64,000 nt of DNA from an uncultured Sinobacteraceae bacterium (lineage in GTDB: Bacteria > Pseudomonadota > Gammaproteobacteria > Nevskiales > Nevskiaceae), in NCBI GenBank assembly GCA_903822975.1, contig CAIJRD010000009.1:1-64000 (forward strand), given 5' to 3'. The stretch's first letter is position 1, and each line of letters opens with the position of its first letter. The position numbers and the translations under genes are program-made. Under the pieces are notes generated by a model. The model was given only the letters and a program-made list of their open reading frames with translations, was not told the origin of the DNA and searched no databases. Positions 8,625 to 17,763 of the stretch are shown one piece after another.

Positions 8625-10465
8625 CTCGCGCGGCTTTCGGCGCTGCCAGTCTTGACTGCAGCGCGACGCATGCGCGCACGTTCATTTGCATCCATCAGGG
8701 GCTTGCGTACCGACGACTGGCGGGCGAGGTGCGCGGCCAGACTGCGTATGCGCGGACGCTGAAACAGGTCGAGCACGGTCAGCGCAATCGGCAATTCATC
8801 GCTCAGCAGCGCATGCAGGCGGATCAATTGCAGCGAGGTGCCGCCGACATCGAAGAAGTTGTCGTCGAGCCCGATATTGTTGTGGCCGAGCACGCTGCGC
8901 CAATGCAACAGCAACTGCGCTTCGAGCGCATTGGCAGTCGGCTCAGGCACGGCATCGATCGGGTTCGTCTGCGACGGCAAGGGCAGACGCCGTCGGTCTA
9001 TCTTTCCGGCCGGCGTCAACGGTAACGCGTCGAGCACATCGATCGATCCCGGCACCATATAGTCCGGAAGCTCGTTCCGGACCGTGCTACGCAGAAGATA
9101 GCGATCGAGCCGGACGCCGGGCAGGGCGGTGACGTAGGCGGCGATCGAGCGCTGTCCGTCGTGCTGAAGCGTGGTCACCGCGGCGTCGGCAATCAAGCCG
9201 GTCCTGCGCAATGCCGCCTCGACCGAATCTAGCTCGACACGTTTGCCATTGATCTTGATCTGGCGGTCGACGCGCCCGAGGAAGTCGAGGTTGCCATCGG
9301 GACGCTGCGACACCCGATCGCCCGTGCGATACATGCGCGCGCCGGGACGTGGATCGAACGGGTTGGCGATGAAGCGCTCCTGCGTCAGCGCCGGTTGCCC
9401 AAGGTAGCCGTCGGCGAGGCCGGCACCGGCGACGAAAAGCTCGCCGATTTCGCCGGCTGCAACCGGCTGCAGATCCGCATCGAGCACGTAAATCTCCGTC
9501 TGCGCGATCGGCTTGCCGATCGACACCGGTACACGAAGATCGATATCGCGCGGAATCGTGTAACAGCAGCTGAAGGTGGTGTTCTCGGTCGGTCCATAGC
9601 CGTTGATCAAGCGGCAGTCCGGCAGCTCGCGCAGGGCGGCACCGACGTGACTCGGCGACAGCACGTCGCCACCGGCGAGCAGTTGACGCAGCGGTCGCAG
9701 TGCCGCCAGCTGATGATCGACCATCAAGTGAAACAGACCGGCGGTGAGCCAGGCCGTGGTGACCTTGTGGCGCGAGATCGCATCGGCGATGTCCGTCAGC
9801 GAAGGATGCACATTGGCGAGTATCGCCAGCCGTCCGCCGTTCAACAGCGCACCCCAGATCTCGAAGGTCGATGCGTCAAACGACAGCGGCGCCAGTTGCA
9901 GCAGGGTTTCGTTGGCGTCGAGCGTGACGAAAGGATTGTCCTGCACCAGGCGCAACACGGCGCGATGCGGGACTTGTACGCCTTTCGGTTGGCCGGTCGA
10001 TCCGGATGTGTACATCACATAACAGGCGTCGGCCATCAGGTCGGGAATGTCGTCGTCGCTGCTGCCGCCCGGTGGCGGGTCGAGGGCAGCGTCGATGTCG
10101 AAGGCTGGTCCGTCCCAGAACTTCTCGCTCTCCACCGCGCCTGCGCTGATCAGCAGCAGACTGGGCTTGCAGTCCTGGTAGATCTGTCGAAGCGCTGCGA
10201 GTGGAAACGATGGATCGAACGGTACATAGGCGGCGCCGAGTTTGAGGATGCCGATGATCGCGGCGATGGCCTCCGGTGATCGAGGCAGGTACAGACCGAC
10301 GCGATCACCGCGCACCACTCCGATGCGGCGCAAGGTGCGCGCAACTGCATTGGCGCTTTCGGCAAGCGCGCCATAAGTCATGCTGCGATCGCCGCAGACG
10401 ATGGCCACACGTTGCGGATCTTTGCCCGCGACTTCAAAAAATGCTTGAGGAATGGAGCTGTTCAT
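8615..10465 (-). CDS. Stand-alone NRPS loading module (A-PCP), Val-like pocket
   Basis: A 616-residue adenylation plus carrier protein with no condensation domain, so it should start the chain. It would activate an amino acid with ATP, load it on the phosphopantetheine arm and hand it to the KS of the next protein. Core motifs visible are YTSGSTGQPKGV, YGPTENTT, YRTGDRV and AGKIDRRRLP. The PCP serine is near 544 in VGGTSLQL. The pocket aligned by eye reads D-A-F-W-L-G-G-T-F-K, one conservative change from the published valine code. It is transcribed just ahead of the PKS-NRPS and overlaps its start by 10 bp, which matches collinear order. A 179-bp gap with no gene separates it from the glycosyltransferase upstream. 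No MbtH-like partner gene was seen. Confidence 0.9.
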   Translation of the reverse strand: MNSSIPQAFFEVAGKDPQRVAIVCGDRSMTYGALAESANAVARTLRRIGVVRGDRVGLYLPRSPEAIAAIIGILKLGAAYVPFDPSFPLAALRQIYQDCKPSLLLISAGAVESEKFWDGPAFDIDAALDPPPGGSSDDDIPDLMADACYVMYTSGSTGQPKGVQVPHRAVLRLVQDNPFVTLDANETLLQLAPLSFDASTFEIWGALLNGGRLAILANVHPSLTDIADAISRHKVTTAWLTAGLFHLMVDHQLAALRPLRQLLAGGDVLSPSHVGAALRELPDCRLINGYGPTENTTFSCCYTIPRDIDLRVPVSIGKPIAQTEIYVLDADLQPVAAGEIGELFVAGAGLADGYLGQPALTQERFIANPFDPRPGARMYRTGDRVSQRPDGNLDFLGRVDRQIKINGKRVELDSVEAALRRTGLIADAAVTTLQHDGQRSIAAYVTALPGVRLDRYLLRSTVRNELPDYMVPGSIDVLDALPLTPAGKIDRRRLPLPSQTNPIDAVPEPTANALEAQLLLHWRSVLGHNNIGLDDNFFDVGGTSLQLIRLHALLSDELPIALTVLDLFQRPRIRSLAAHLARQSSVRKPLMDANERARMRRAAVKTGSAESRARCS

Positions 10466-10644
10466 CGAAGGTTCCGGTTATCCAATCGCTGGAGATAAAG
10501 GCTTGTACTGGTCGACATGTCGCCTCACCTGTCGCCTCACACCGCGCCTCAGGTGCTGCCGTACTCGACGGACAAAGTCGACAGGTCGGGCGACGACGCC
10601 CAGCAGTTGGGCCTCGCACGCGGCGCGGTTGCAGGGTGCGAGCG

Positions 10645-11826
10645 TCACGAGGGATTGCGTCCGGTACTGATCCACTCGCCGGAGCGGCGATGGCCGAACA
10701 TCACCACCAGCTTCCAGGCGATGAAGGCCGGCACGCAGCAGAGCGTGAGAAGTCCACTTCGACCCAGTCCGCTGAGCTGCAATCCGCGCAGTACGTAGAC
10801 GACCAGACTCGCGCAGCAGCCGAACGCGACCCAGAGCCAGCCGCCGAGCGGCAGGCCGAACAGCATCCCGGTGCCGGCGAGCAGTGCCAGCAGGATGACG
10901 TTCAACACCACGTACGACAGCGGCAGTACCAGCAGATCGAACGCGAGATCGAGACACACGCGGCTGCGCATGCGCCAGGCAGAACTCAAAAGCGGCCAGG
11001 TTTGTGAGCGGATCAACTGGAAGCGCCCATCTTCCCAACGTTGACGCTGGCGGCCTGCATCCGCATCGGCGACTGCCATTTCGGCATTGGCGTGTGCCTC
11101 ATCGGCGTAATACACGCGGACGCCGGCACGTCCGAGTGCGATGCCGTATTCGAGATCCTCGGTGAGTGAGTAGGCCTTGTACGGAATTCTCGTCAGCAAG
11201 GGCAGCGTGACGCACCAGCCGTTTCCGCGAATGCCGCAGGACAGCTGCAGGCGCTCGCGTGCGCGGGAGCGCAGCGTGTGGAACGAGGCCTTCGCAATCG
11301 TCAACAGGCGCGTGCGCCAGGATTCGAGCGGGTTGAGAATTCCGTAGTGCGCCTGTACCGCTTCGGCGCCGGCCTCGATGCGGCTTGCGAACGCCTCAAG
11401 CAAATTGCTCGACACATCGGAGTCGGCGTCGACCACGACAATCGCATCGGCCCAGTTCTCCATCGCGCTGGCACGGAAGGCGAGCTCCAAGGCGTAGCCT
11501 TTGCCGCGACGCGCCGGGTTGGTTCTCTCGATCACGCGCGCACCGGCAGAACCTGCGATCTCTGCGGTTGCGTCGCTGCAGTTGTCGGCAACCACCCAGA
11601 TCTTCCGGTTCGCTTCCGGCCAATCGAGCTTGCGCAAACTGGCAACCGTCCGTGCGATCAGCTTCTGTTCGTTATGCGCCGGAACCACGATCTGGAAGCG
11701 CAGCTTGCGCGAGGACGGCGACGGTCGCCGATTCGCGCGCGATAGCGCCGTCAGCACCAGCAGATAGATGCTGGAACACAGTGCCGGCGCCGCCAGCAGA
11801 CCGAGGCCGATCTGGAGGAGTGTCAT
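10645..11826 (-). CDS. Membrane glycosyltransferase family 2 (processive type)
   Basis: A 393-residue GT2 enzyme that probably adds sugar units to the lipid-linked EPS repeat, or polymerises a chain, at the inner membrane. An N-terminal membrane segment (LGLLAAPALCSSIYLLVL) is followed by the GT-A fold: VVPAHNE, the nucleotide-binding aspartates in VVDADSD, TEDLEYG, and QRQRWEDGR, the QxxRW-type motif of processive GT2 enzymes. Two or three C-terminal membrane spans follow. The start overlaps the preceding gene as ATGA (11823-11826), so translation is coupled. A cellulose- or IcaA-like polymerase role is possible, but its place in a Wzy locus makes a repeat-unit transferase equally likely. 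Confidence 0.85.
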   Translation of the reverse strand: MTLLQIGLGLLAAPALCSSIYLLVLTALSRANRRPSPSSRKLRFQIVVPAHNEQKLIARTVASLRKLDWPEANRKIWVVADNCSDATAEIAGSAGARVIERTNPARRGKGYALELAFRASAMENWADAIVVVDADSDVSSNLLEAFASRIEAGAEAVQAHYGILNPLESWRTRLLTIAKASFHTLRSRARERLQLSCGIRGNGWCVTLPLLTRIPYKAYSLTEDLEYGIALGRAGVRVYYADEAHANAEMAVADADAGRQRQRWEDGRFQLIRSQTWPLLSSAWRMRSRVCLDLAFDLLVLPLSYVVLNVILLALLAGTGMLFGLPLGGWLWVAFGCCASLVVYVLRGLQLSGLGRSGLLTLCCVPAFIAWKLVVMFGHRRSGEWISTGRNPS

Positions 11827-12776
11827 CGGGCGGGCCCGCTCGCGTATTCACTGTAGTGCAGTCCGTAGAAAGCCGAGAGTTTTCCGAGATTGGCGGACGA
11901 GCGGATCAGCCAATACGCAGCGCGATGACGACCGCCGGGCCAGACCACCAGTACGAGCAGTGCGGCGACCAGCATCTGCACCAGCGCACGCAGGAACAAC
12001 TGCACCCGGCGCAGCAGTGTCGGGTCGCCATAGAGGCCGGCGAACGTGTGACGTGCGAAATCCTGGCCGCCGCGCAGCGCGCGCAGCAGCAGCCAACGCA
12101 GCGACAAGCGCGAAGTTTCAACCGGCTCGTAAACCAGCGCCTGATCGCACCAGATGAAGCGCGCACCCTGTCGAGCCAGGCGACCCAGCAGGTCGCCGTC
12201 TTCGCCGCCGGTGAGACCGTAAGCCGGGTCGAACGGCGGCGTGTTCGAACGTAGCAGGTCGCCGCGCAGAACGATGTTGCCGAAGCGCAATTGATTGGGA
12301 GGAACCGTAGTGCCGCTGGCCATGCGGAACCAGTCGTAGAAGCGCCCGCAGCGGATCCACTTCGGCGCGTTCGGGGGCAGCACCGGATCGACCGGGCCGA
12401 GGATGCCGTCGGCACCGGTGCGCAGCGACAGCAGCATCACCAGCAGCCAGCTCTCCGGCACGCGTTCGTCGTCATCGACAAATGCGAGCCATTCGCCGGA
12501 CGCCAGTTCGACCGTGCGATTGCGCGTCAGCGAGATGTTGCGTTCCGGCTGAATCGCGTAGCGAATCGGAAACGGCAGACCGCGCGCGCGCCACGATTGA
12601 ACAATGGCCTCCGCACCGCCGGCGGCGTCGTTGTCGACCACGACGACCTCGTCGGGCTTGTGCATTTGATGGCTGAGATCGCCCAGCAGCGCATCGAGCG
12701 CGCCGTTGCGCCGATACGTGGCGATGCACACACTCACGCTCATGCGACTTCCGGTCATGCAAACATTGAGGTTCAT
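11823..12776 (-). CDS. Glycosyltransferase family 2
   Basis: A 317-residue GT2 enzyme that probably transfers a sugar to the growing EPS repeat on undecaprenyl phosphate. Seen are CIATYRR at the first strand, VVVDND, the metal-binding FVDDDERV, and GGEDGDLLGRL, the acidic acceptor-side motif. A hydrophobic C-terminal segment (MLVAALLVLVVW) suggests membrane attachment. The frame is open up to 13388, but the part upstream of 12776 is the antisense shadow of the next gene. ATG 12774-12776 overlaps that gene's TGA as ATGA, matching the coupled pattern of the operon. The donor sugar cannot be read from sequence. Confidence 0.87.
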   Translation of the reverse strand: MNLNVCMTGSRMSVSVCIATYRRNGALDALLGDLSHQMHKPDEVVVVDNDAAGGAEAIVQSWRARGLPFPIRYAIQPERNISLTRNRTVELASGEWLAFVDDDERVPESWLLVMLLSLRTGADGILGPVDPVLPPNAPKWIRCGRFYDWFRMASGTTVPPNQLRFGNIVLRGDLLRSNTPPFDPAYGLTGGEDGDLLGRLARQGARFIWCDQALVYEPVETSRLSLRWLLLRALRGGQDFARHTFAGLYGDPTLLRRVQLFLRALVQMLVAALLVLVVWPGGRHRAAYWLIRSSANLGKLSAFYGLHYSEYASGPAR

Positions 12777-14212
12777 GTCGGGTCCTCCTGTGTCAGTCGA
12801 TCCAAGCGTTGGGCCGATTGAAAAACCGATTTCAGTTCGTGGCGCGCACGCAGCAGCGTCCAGGCCAGCAGACCCAGCGCGGTGAGATTCCAGAACGGCG
12901 CGATGCCCTGGCTTGCGATGGACACCGCGCTGAGGATCAGCAGAAACAGCAGACGCACCAGATACAGCGGAACGTCGGGCCAATCGTTGCCGCCGAAGCG
13001 GTACAGGTAATACGGCATCCAACGCGCCAGAACATGCGCGCCGATTGCGGTGGCGCCGACGACACTGATGGGTACCAGTGCGACGAATGCCGCGCTGCGC
13101 GCGAGTTGCAGCCCGGCGTACATCCAGACGCGTGAGCTTTTGTCGAGCCGGTTGTACAGGCGGAACCAAAGATGCGTCGCCAGCAGCACGGCGATCCACG
13201 ACAGGCCATCGATTGGCGTCATCGCGCCAGGCCATCGGAGTAGCGCAATCGCAATCGCGCCGCTCGCCAAACTCCAGAGCCAGGGCTGCACGGCCGGCGT
13301 GGCGACGACGCGCTTGGAAAACGCCTCGGTGAGTTTCGGCTTTGCTTCGTAGGCTGCGGCAATGCGGTCGTTGTCGACGTAGCCGCACTCGTACACCGAC
13401 CAGAACGAAATCAGAAGAAACAGAAGACCGAGCGCATGCAGCGCCGGTACGGCCGCGAGCGCGATGCTGCTGAGCACCCAGAACGCGTAATCCTCCTGCA
13501 GGATTCCACGCACGATGTAGCGCTCGCCCGGCCGCTTGATCTGCGTGAGGTACTGGCCGGGCACATAGATCCGTCCGAGCGCGGGTACGTAGCGCGCACC
13601 GGGCCAGAGCGTGCGGATCGGATAGCCGCAGGCATTCAATAGCGGCAGATCGTCGATCGAGTCCGTAACGACCATGCTGCCGCGCACCGAGTCGGCACCG
13701 AGCGCATCGAGTACCAGTTCGAGCTTGCCACGACGTCGATCGGAGAACGTCGACAGGCGCGCCGAAATGATTCGCGAATCACCGAGTCCCATCGCCGCGA
13801 GCAGCGGCTCGACAATCGGTCCGAAACCGATGGTCGCAATCACCGGTGCGATCGTGCGACCACGTAAGGCGTCGAGAAGACCGTGGTTGCCGTGGCTTTC
13901 CGCGAGTGCGCCGACACGCGCAGCCCAGGTGCGGCGTGCCCATGGAAACGCAGCGAGGATCACGCGCACCCGCCAGACGTCGCGTGTGGTCTCGCCGCCG
14001 GTCCAACGCCAGGGCTTGATCAGATCGAGCATGCGCAGCAGCAACAGCGCCAGCGTTCCGGGCTGTACCGAGTCGAGAAAATCCTCGGTCGAATTGCGGA
14101 AGTACAGCGTCTCGTCGAGGTCGAGCAGCAGCAGGCCTCGATGTTGTTCGAGCGCCGCAAGTGCTGCATCCGGCGCGACGTCGTGCAGGGTTGCACAGCC
14201 GTCGCCACTCAT
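12773..14212 (-). CDS. HAD-family phosphatase domain fused to a polytopic membrane domain
   Basis: A 479-residue two-part protein. Residues about 25-240 form a haloacid-dehalogenase fold with the catalytic DLDET (nucleophile plus general acid), a Lys in RRGKLELV, and the acidic motif TDSIDDLP. The second half has about seven or eight hydrophobic spans. The first is preceded by QIKRPGERY, and after the second comes an acidic GYVDNDRIAAAYEAKP stretch that loosely recalls HAD-UbiA prenyltransferase fusions. If that likeness holds, it could make or remodel a polyprenyl-linked sugar phosphate. This is inference. ATG 14210-14212 overlaps the upstream TGA as ATGA. The larger open frame to 15139 is only the shadow of the acyltransferase gene. 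Confidence 0.75.
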   Translation of the reverse strand: MSGDGCATLHDVAPDAALAALEQHRGLLLLDLDETLYFRNSTEDFLDSVQPGTLALLLLRMLDLIKPWRWTGGETTRDVWRVRVILAAFPWARRTWAARVGALAESHGNHGLLDALRGRTIAPVIATIGFGPIVEPLLAAMGLGDSRIISARLSTFSDRRRGKLELVLDALGADSVRGSMVVTDSIDDLPLLNACGYPIRTLWPGARYVPALGRIYVPGQYLTQIKRPGERYIVRGILQEDYAFWVLSSIALAAVPALHALGLLFLLISFWSVYECGYVDNDRIAAAYEAKPKLTEAFSKRVVATPAVQPWLWSLASGAIAIALLRWPGAMTPIDGLSWIAVLLATHLWFRLYNRLDKSSRVWMYAGLQLARSAAFVALVPISVVGATAIGAHVLARWMPYYLYRFGGNDWPDVPLYLVRLLFLLILSAVSIASQGIAPFWNLTALGLLAWTLLRARHELKSVFQSAQRLDRLTQEDPT

Positions 14213-15360
14213 GTCGGGTTCGCCGGCAGTGTTTCCGCGCGCGCGTGCAACGCGCGCCGACGCTGGTGCAGGTGTCGACGAAGGTCCGCGCAGGGTCGTT
14301 CGATCCAGCGCCGCATCGGTTCGGCTATCGCCAGCGTCAATGCCGCGGTGATCGTAATGGTCGCCACCCAGTTGAACTGCGGCCAGTGGCGCTCGACGAA
14401 AAACAGCACGACCTGGTGCGACAGATAAATGGAGTAGGAAACCGATCCGAGGTAGCGCATCGGCCTCGCATTCAACCATCTGAAAGGCGCTGTCTTGGCG
14501 CGCACGACGGCGAGGTAGATCAAGGGTGCAACGGCCAGACTCTGCACGCTGTAGCGCAGGCTCAGGCGAAAGAAGTCGTCGCGATAGAGCAAGGAACCGA
14601 CGAGGACGAGAATGCAGCCGATGCCCAGCGCTGCGTGTGCGAGCGAGCTGCGTTGCGCGACCGGGTCGAGCCAGGGGTTGCAGCCGAGCGCCATGATGCA
14701 GCCCACCAGGATCGAATCGACCCGCGTGTCGGTCGCCATATTCAGATACGGCTCGGCGGCACCATGCAGCGCGAGCAGGCAGCGCCATCCAAGCACTGCC
14801 AGACACAGCACAGAGAGGATCTGCACGGACCCGCGACGATTGCCAAATCTCAGCAGCAGCACGGCCAGCGGTGGAAAAAAAAGATAGAAATGCTCTTCCA
14901 CCGCAAGCGACCACACCACGCCGACGCCGGCGGGAATGCCGGCAAAATCGTGCGTGATCACGAAATAATTGCCGAAGTAGAACAGCACCGAGAGCAGGCC
15001 CGTGCCGCTGAAATGGCCGTCGATCACGCCGAGTTGCGACAGCAGCACTGCGGCAGCAATCACCAGCAGCAGCGGCGGCATCAGTCGCAGCAAGCGACGC
15101 AGGTAGAACATCGAAAAGTCGATAGTCTGCGTGGCGCAATATTCGGCGCGCAGCAGCGTGGTGATGAGATAGCCACTGAGGACGAAGAAGATCGTGACGC
15201 CGAGTCCGCCGGGCACCAGGTTTTGCAATCCGCTGTGTGCGAAGAACACGAGAGCGATCGCGATTGCGCGGATGCCGTCGAGCGATGGAATCGCCGTGTC
15301 GCGCCGCAGTTGCGAGCCGCTGGCAGCGATCGTCGTCGGCGCGGACTTATCGAGCCGCAT
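14209..15360 (-). CDS. Acyltransferase family 3 (OafA/YrhL type)
   Basis: A 383-residue integral membrane acyltransferase that probably adds acetyl or another acyl group to EPS sugars during assembly. It opens with IPSLDGIRAIAI and FFAHSGLQN, the family's conserved N-terminus with the catalytic His, then VTIFFVLSGYLITTLL. About ten hydrophobic spans follow, with RRLLRLMPP in the first cytoplasmic loop. The start overlaps the polymerase gene upstream by 14 bp, and its stop overlaps the HAD gene as ATGA. Length and hydropathy fit the family. Substrate and acceptor cannot be told. Confidence 0.9.
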   Translation of the reverse strand: MRLDKSAPTTIAASGSQLRRDTAIPSLDGIRAIAIALVFFAHSGLQNLVPGGLGVTIFFVLSGYLITTLLRAEYCATQTIDFSMFYLRRLLRLMPPLLLVIAAAVLLSQLGVIDGHFSGTGLLSVLFYFGNYFVITHDFAGIPAGVGVVWSLAVEEHFYLFFPPLAVLLLRFGNRRGSVQILSVLCLAVLGWRCLLALHGAAEPYLNMATDTRVDSILVGCIMALGCNPWLDPVAQRSSLAHAALGIGCILVLVGSLLYRDDFFRLSLRYSVQSLAVAPLIYLAVVRAKTAPFRWLNARPMRYLGSVSYSIYLSHQVVLFFVERHWPQFNWVATITITAALTLAIAEPMRRWIERPCADLRRHLHQRRRALHARAETLPANPT

Positions 15361-16771
15361 CGAAGTCGCCCCGAGATTCTGCGCGAACGAGCGGCGGGTT
15401 TTGCAGCGTAGTCAGGTGTCGCGCCACCGGGCGACCAAAATACGCACGCAGCCGCTGCTCGAGCAGAGCGCGTGCGAGTGAAGCCGTTGCCAGCGTCATG
15501 ATGACGAAGTCGACGCTCATCACGCTGAGCCAATGCGTTTCGGAAAGATTCGTGATGCCTTGCTGCAGGAACAGTGCGAGAAACAACACGCCCTGGCTTC
15601 GATCCACGCGCAACAGCTGGAGAGACTGCAGGACGTACGCGATCAAGTAGCCGAACAAGCAGAGCAAGCCGGCGATGCCGAGGTCGTTCATGATCTCGAG
15701 ATAGCCGTTGTGTGCGGAGCCCGGATAGAAGTGCATGCGCAGCACGAAATCGAAGGCCGGCGTGCCGGCGATCGGGCCGGTCCAGTACGCGCCGAAGCCG
15801 CTGCCGAGCCAGGGATGCAGGTTGGCGTGCTCAATGACGATCGCCCAGATCTCACTGCGACCGGTGAACGTAAGGTCCTTGCCGGTGATAGCCGTGATCG
15901 GCGTCAGCAACAAGTCCAGCCCGGGAACCAATCGAAGAATGGCCAATGAATAGGTCAGCAGCAGAACCACGAAGACGGTGATCAGGAACGGCGCGAAGCG
16001 GCGCCAGCTACTTGGCATGCGCATGAACATGATGAGAAAGCAGCAAACGAAGCCGGCAGTAACCAGCGATGTCGAACTGCGCGCGAGAACCAGACAGGTC
16101 GCTGCCAGCACAATGCCGGCGATGCCAGGGATGCTTCGCACCTGCTGCGACAGCAGTGCGTGGAACCAGAGAATCAAGGTGATGCACGACAGCGCGCCCA
16201 AACTGTTCTTGTGGTTGGTGAGCCCGCGCCAGGCGCCGACGAGCTCGGCGGAAGACTCCTGATGGATGGCGAGTAGCGGAAAGGCGAGTCCAAAGGCGAT
16301 CGAGCCGGCCAGCATGATCGTCAGAATCGGGCGCAGCACAGTCTGAAAGCGGCGAGGGTGCCAGGCCATCAACACGAATGCGCAGGCATCGATCAGGATC
16401 GTCGCGACGCGCGTCATTCTGCGAACGGTCACGGCTGGATCGTAAGACCAGACCATGCTCATCGCCGCCAGCACCGCGAAAGCCAGCAGGAACGGATTCA
16501 GCCAGCGCATTAACAAGAAGGCCAAGGCTGAACGCGTGATCGTTACCAGAAGACCGGCGGCCAGTAGCAGCAGCCACAGCATTCGACTGATGGCGCCGCC
16601 CGAGGCCGGACCCGCAGCAGCCGAAAGGTCGCCGTAGTTGAAGCCGTCGGGCACGATCATCAAGATCACAAGTGTCCAAGTCATCAAGCTCAGCAGCCAG
16701 GCACTGCGACCGTCGTCGATCCATCGCGTGGTTCGCGCCCAGACGACCTCATCGGCTGCCGACGGATTCAT
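15347..16771 (-). CDS. Wzy-like EPS polymerase / O-antigen ligase family
   Basis: A 474-residue polytopic protein of the O-antigen ligase/polymerase superfamily. In a Wzx/Wzy pathway such a protein joins undecaprenyl-linked repeat units on the periplasmic side. About ten to twelve hydrophobic spans are visible. The large periplasmic loop carries GLTNHKNSLG, WLGSGFGAYW and SAHNGYLE, typical of the Wzy_C domain. It sits between the acyltransferase and the tyrosine kinase; 125 bp separate its start from the kinase stop, with no gene in between. A ligase role is formally possible, but the locus also holds flippase, chain-length and export genes. Confidence 0.87.
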   Translation of the reverse strand: MNPSAADEVVWARTTRWIDDGRSAWLLSLMTWTLVILMIVPDGFNYGDLSAAAGPASGGAISRMLWLLLLAAGLLVTITRSALAFLLMRWLNPFLLAFAVLAAMSMVWSYDPAVTVRRMTRVATILIDACAFVLMAWHPRRFQTVLRPILTIMLAGSIAFGLAFPLLAIHQESSAELVGAWRGLTNHKNSLGALSCITLILWFHALLSQQVRSIPGIAGIVLAATCLVLARSSTSLVTAGFVCCFLIMFMRMPSSWRRFAPFLITVFVVLLLTYSLAILRLVPGLDLLLTPITAITGKDLTFTGRSEIWAIVIEHANLHPWLGSGFGAYWTGPIAGTPAFDFVLRMHFYPGSAHNGYLEIMNDLGIAGLLCLFGYLIAYVLQSLQLLRVDRSQGVLFLALFLQQGITNLSETHWLSVMSVDFVIMTLATASLARALLEQRLRAYFGRPVARHLTTLQNPPLVRAESRGDFDAAR

Positions 16772-16896
16772 GCGCGGTGACCGAAAAACATTGGCGCTAA
16801 ACAGATCACGTCATGCACAAGCGCATCCGTCGGGCTATGCATCGCCTTCATGCTGCGTCGCTGTGCGGACGTCGCCAGTATTTGCGTGGGCATGGG

Positions 16897-17763
16897 CTAG
16901 AAGTGGTTGACGACCGCACCGAGAATGTTCGAATGCGTCGCTGTCAGGCGGCGCAGCAGGTTGCGGGTTTCGGCATAGGGCGTGTGTGCGGCTCGGTACA
17001 CGGTGAGCGCGCGCGCCGCGAGCGTCGCCACAGCAAGACCATCTGCGTACTTGTCGACCGGTGGTGTGTCGAACACGATGTAGGCGAAGCGTTTGCGCCA
17101 CTCGTCGACCAGTTTCTCGAAACGACCGTCGCACAGCAGCTCAAGTGGATTGGGCGGAATCGGTCCGGACGTCAGCACCGACAGTTCCGGTAGTCCCTCC
17201 ACAGGGTTCAAGGCCGGCGTCAGTGCTTGTGAAATGGCGTCGGACAGGCCGTGTGCGTTGTCGGCGTTGAACAGCACATGCTGTTTCGGTCGGCGCAGGT
17301 CCGCGTCGATCAGCAGTGTCGGCTGTCCCAGTTGCGAGAAGGCGATGGCCAGTTCTGCGGCGAGTTGCGAACGGCCTTCGCCTGCGCAGGGACTGAGAAG
17401 CGCGACCAGATTCGCATGCGTGTGGCTATCGCGTCGCAGGATCAGCTCGGTTCGCAGTGCGCGAACCGCTTCGCTGTGTGGATCGAATGGATCGCGCAGA
17501 ATCGTCAGACTGCGGTGCGGCACGACGCGCTTGCGCTGTACCACCGCGATTCTTTGCTCGCTTCCGAGTGCGGCTTCCACATCGGCCTGGCAGACGATTC
17601 CCAGGCGAACTGCCGCATCGACAAAGCTGAGTCCGAGGCTGCGCGCGGAGTCCTCGATCGATGCGACCACTTCGGGCGTCAAGTCATGACGTCTGATCAC
17701 GGCCGCGCGGGTGCGGCCGTCGAGCGAGGCCTGGGTGAACAGCGAAGCGGGTTCGGCGCTCAT
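16897..17763 (-). CDS. EpsG-like polysaccharide tyrosine kinase (BY-kinase)
   Basis: A 288-residue cytoplasmic kinase that pairs with the chain-length protein encoded just before it. Autophosphorylation of such kinases controls Wzy polymerisation and export. The Walker A region reads GEGRSQLAAELA, with Arg where most P-loops have Lys. Arg here is recalled from EpsG-type kinases of methanolan-like loci, so it need not mean loss of function. Walker A' is LLIDADLRRP and Walker B is YIVFDTPP. An N-terminal helical segment of about 80 residues resembles the EpsG/GspE-type N-domain. No tyrosine cluster is evident at the C-terminus (AVVNHF). The start overlaps the Wzz-like gene as ATGA (17760-17763). 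Confidence 0.85.
   Translation of the reverse strand: MSAEPASLFTQASLDGRTRAAVIRRHDLTPEVVASIEDSARSLGLSFVDAAVRLGIVCQADVEAALGSEQRIAVVQRKRVVPHRSLTILRDPFDPHSEAVRALRTELILRRDSHTHANLVALLSPCAGEGRSQLAAELAIAFSQLGQPTLLIDADLRRPKQHVLFNADNAHGLSDAISQALTPALNPVEGLPELSVLTSGPIPPNPLELLCDGRFEKLVDEWRKRFAYIVFDTPPVDKYADGLAVATLAARALTVYRAAHTPYAETRNLLRRLTATHSNILGAVVNHF

Noticed and set aside
12777..13388. Longer N-terminus for the second GT2 (frame open to 13388)
   Set aside because: The extra part is the antisense shadow of the HAD-membrane gene; ATG 12776 overlaps the upstream stop as ATGA and starts just before the GT2 fold.
14213..15139. 788-residue version of the HAD-membrane protein
   Set aside because: The extension reads antisense-like, Arg-rich sequence within the acyltransferase gene; ATG 14212 is ATGA-coupled.
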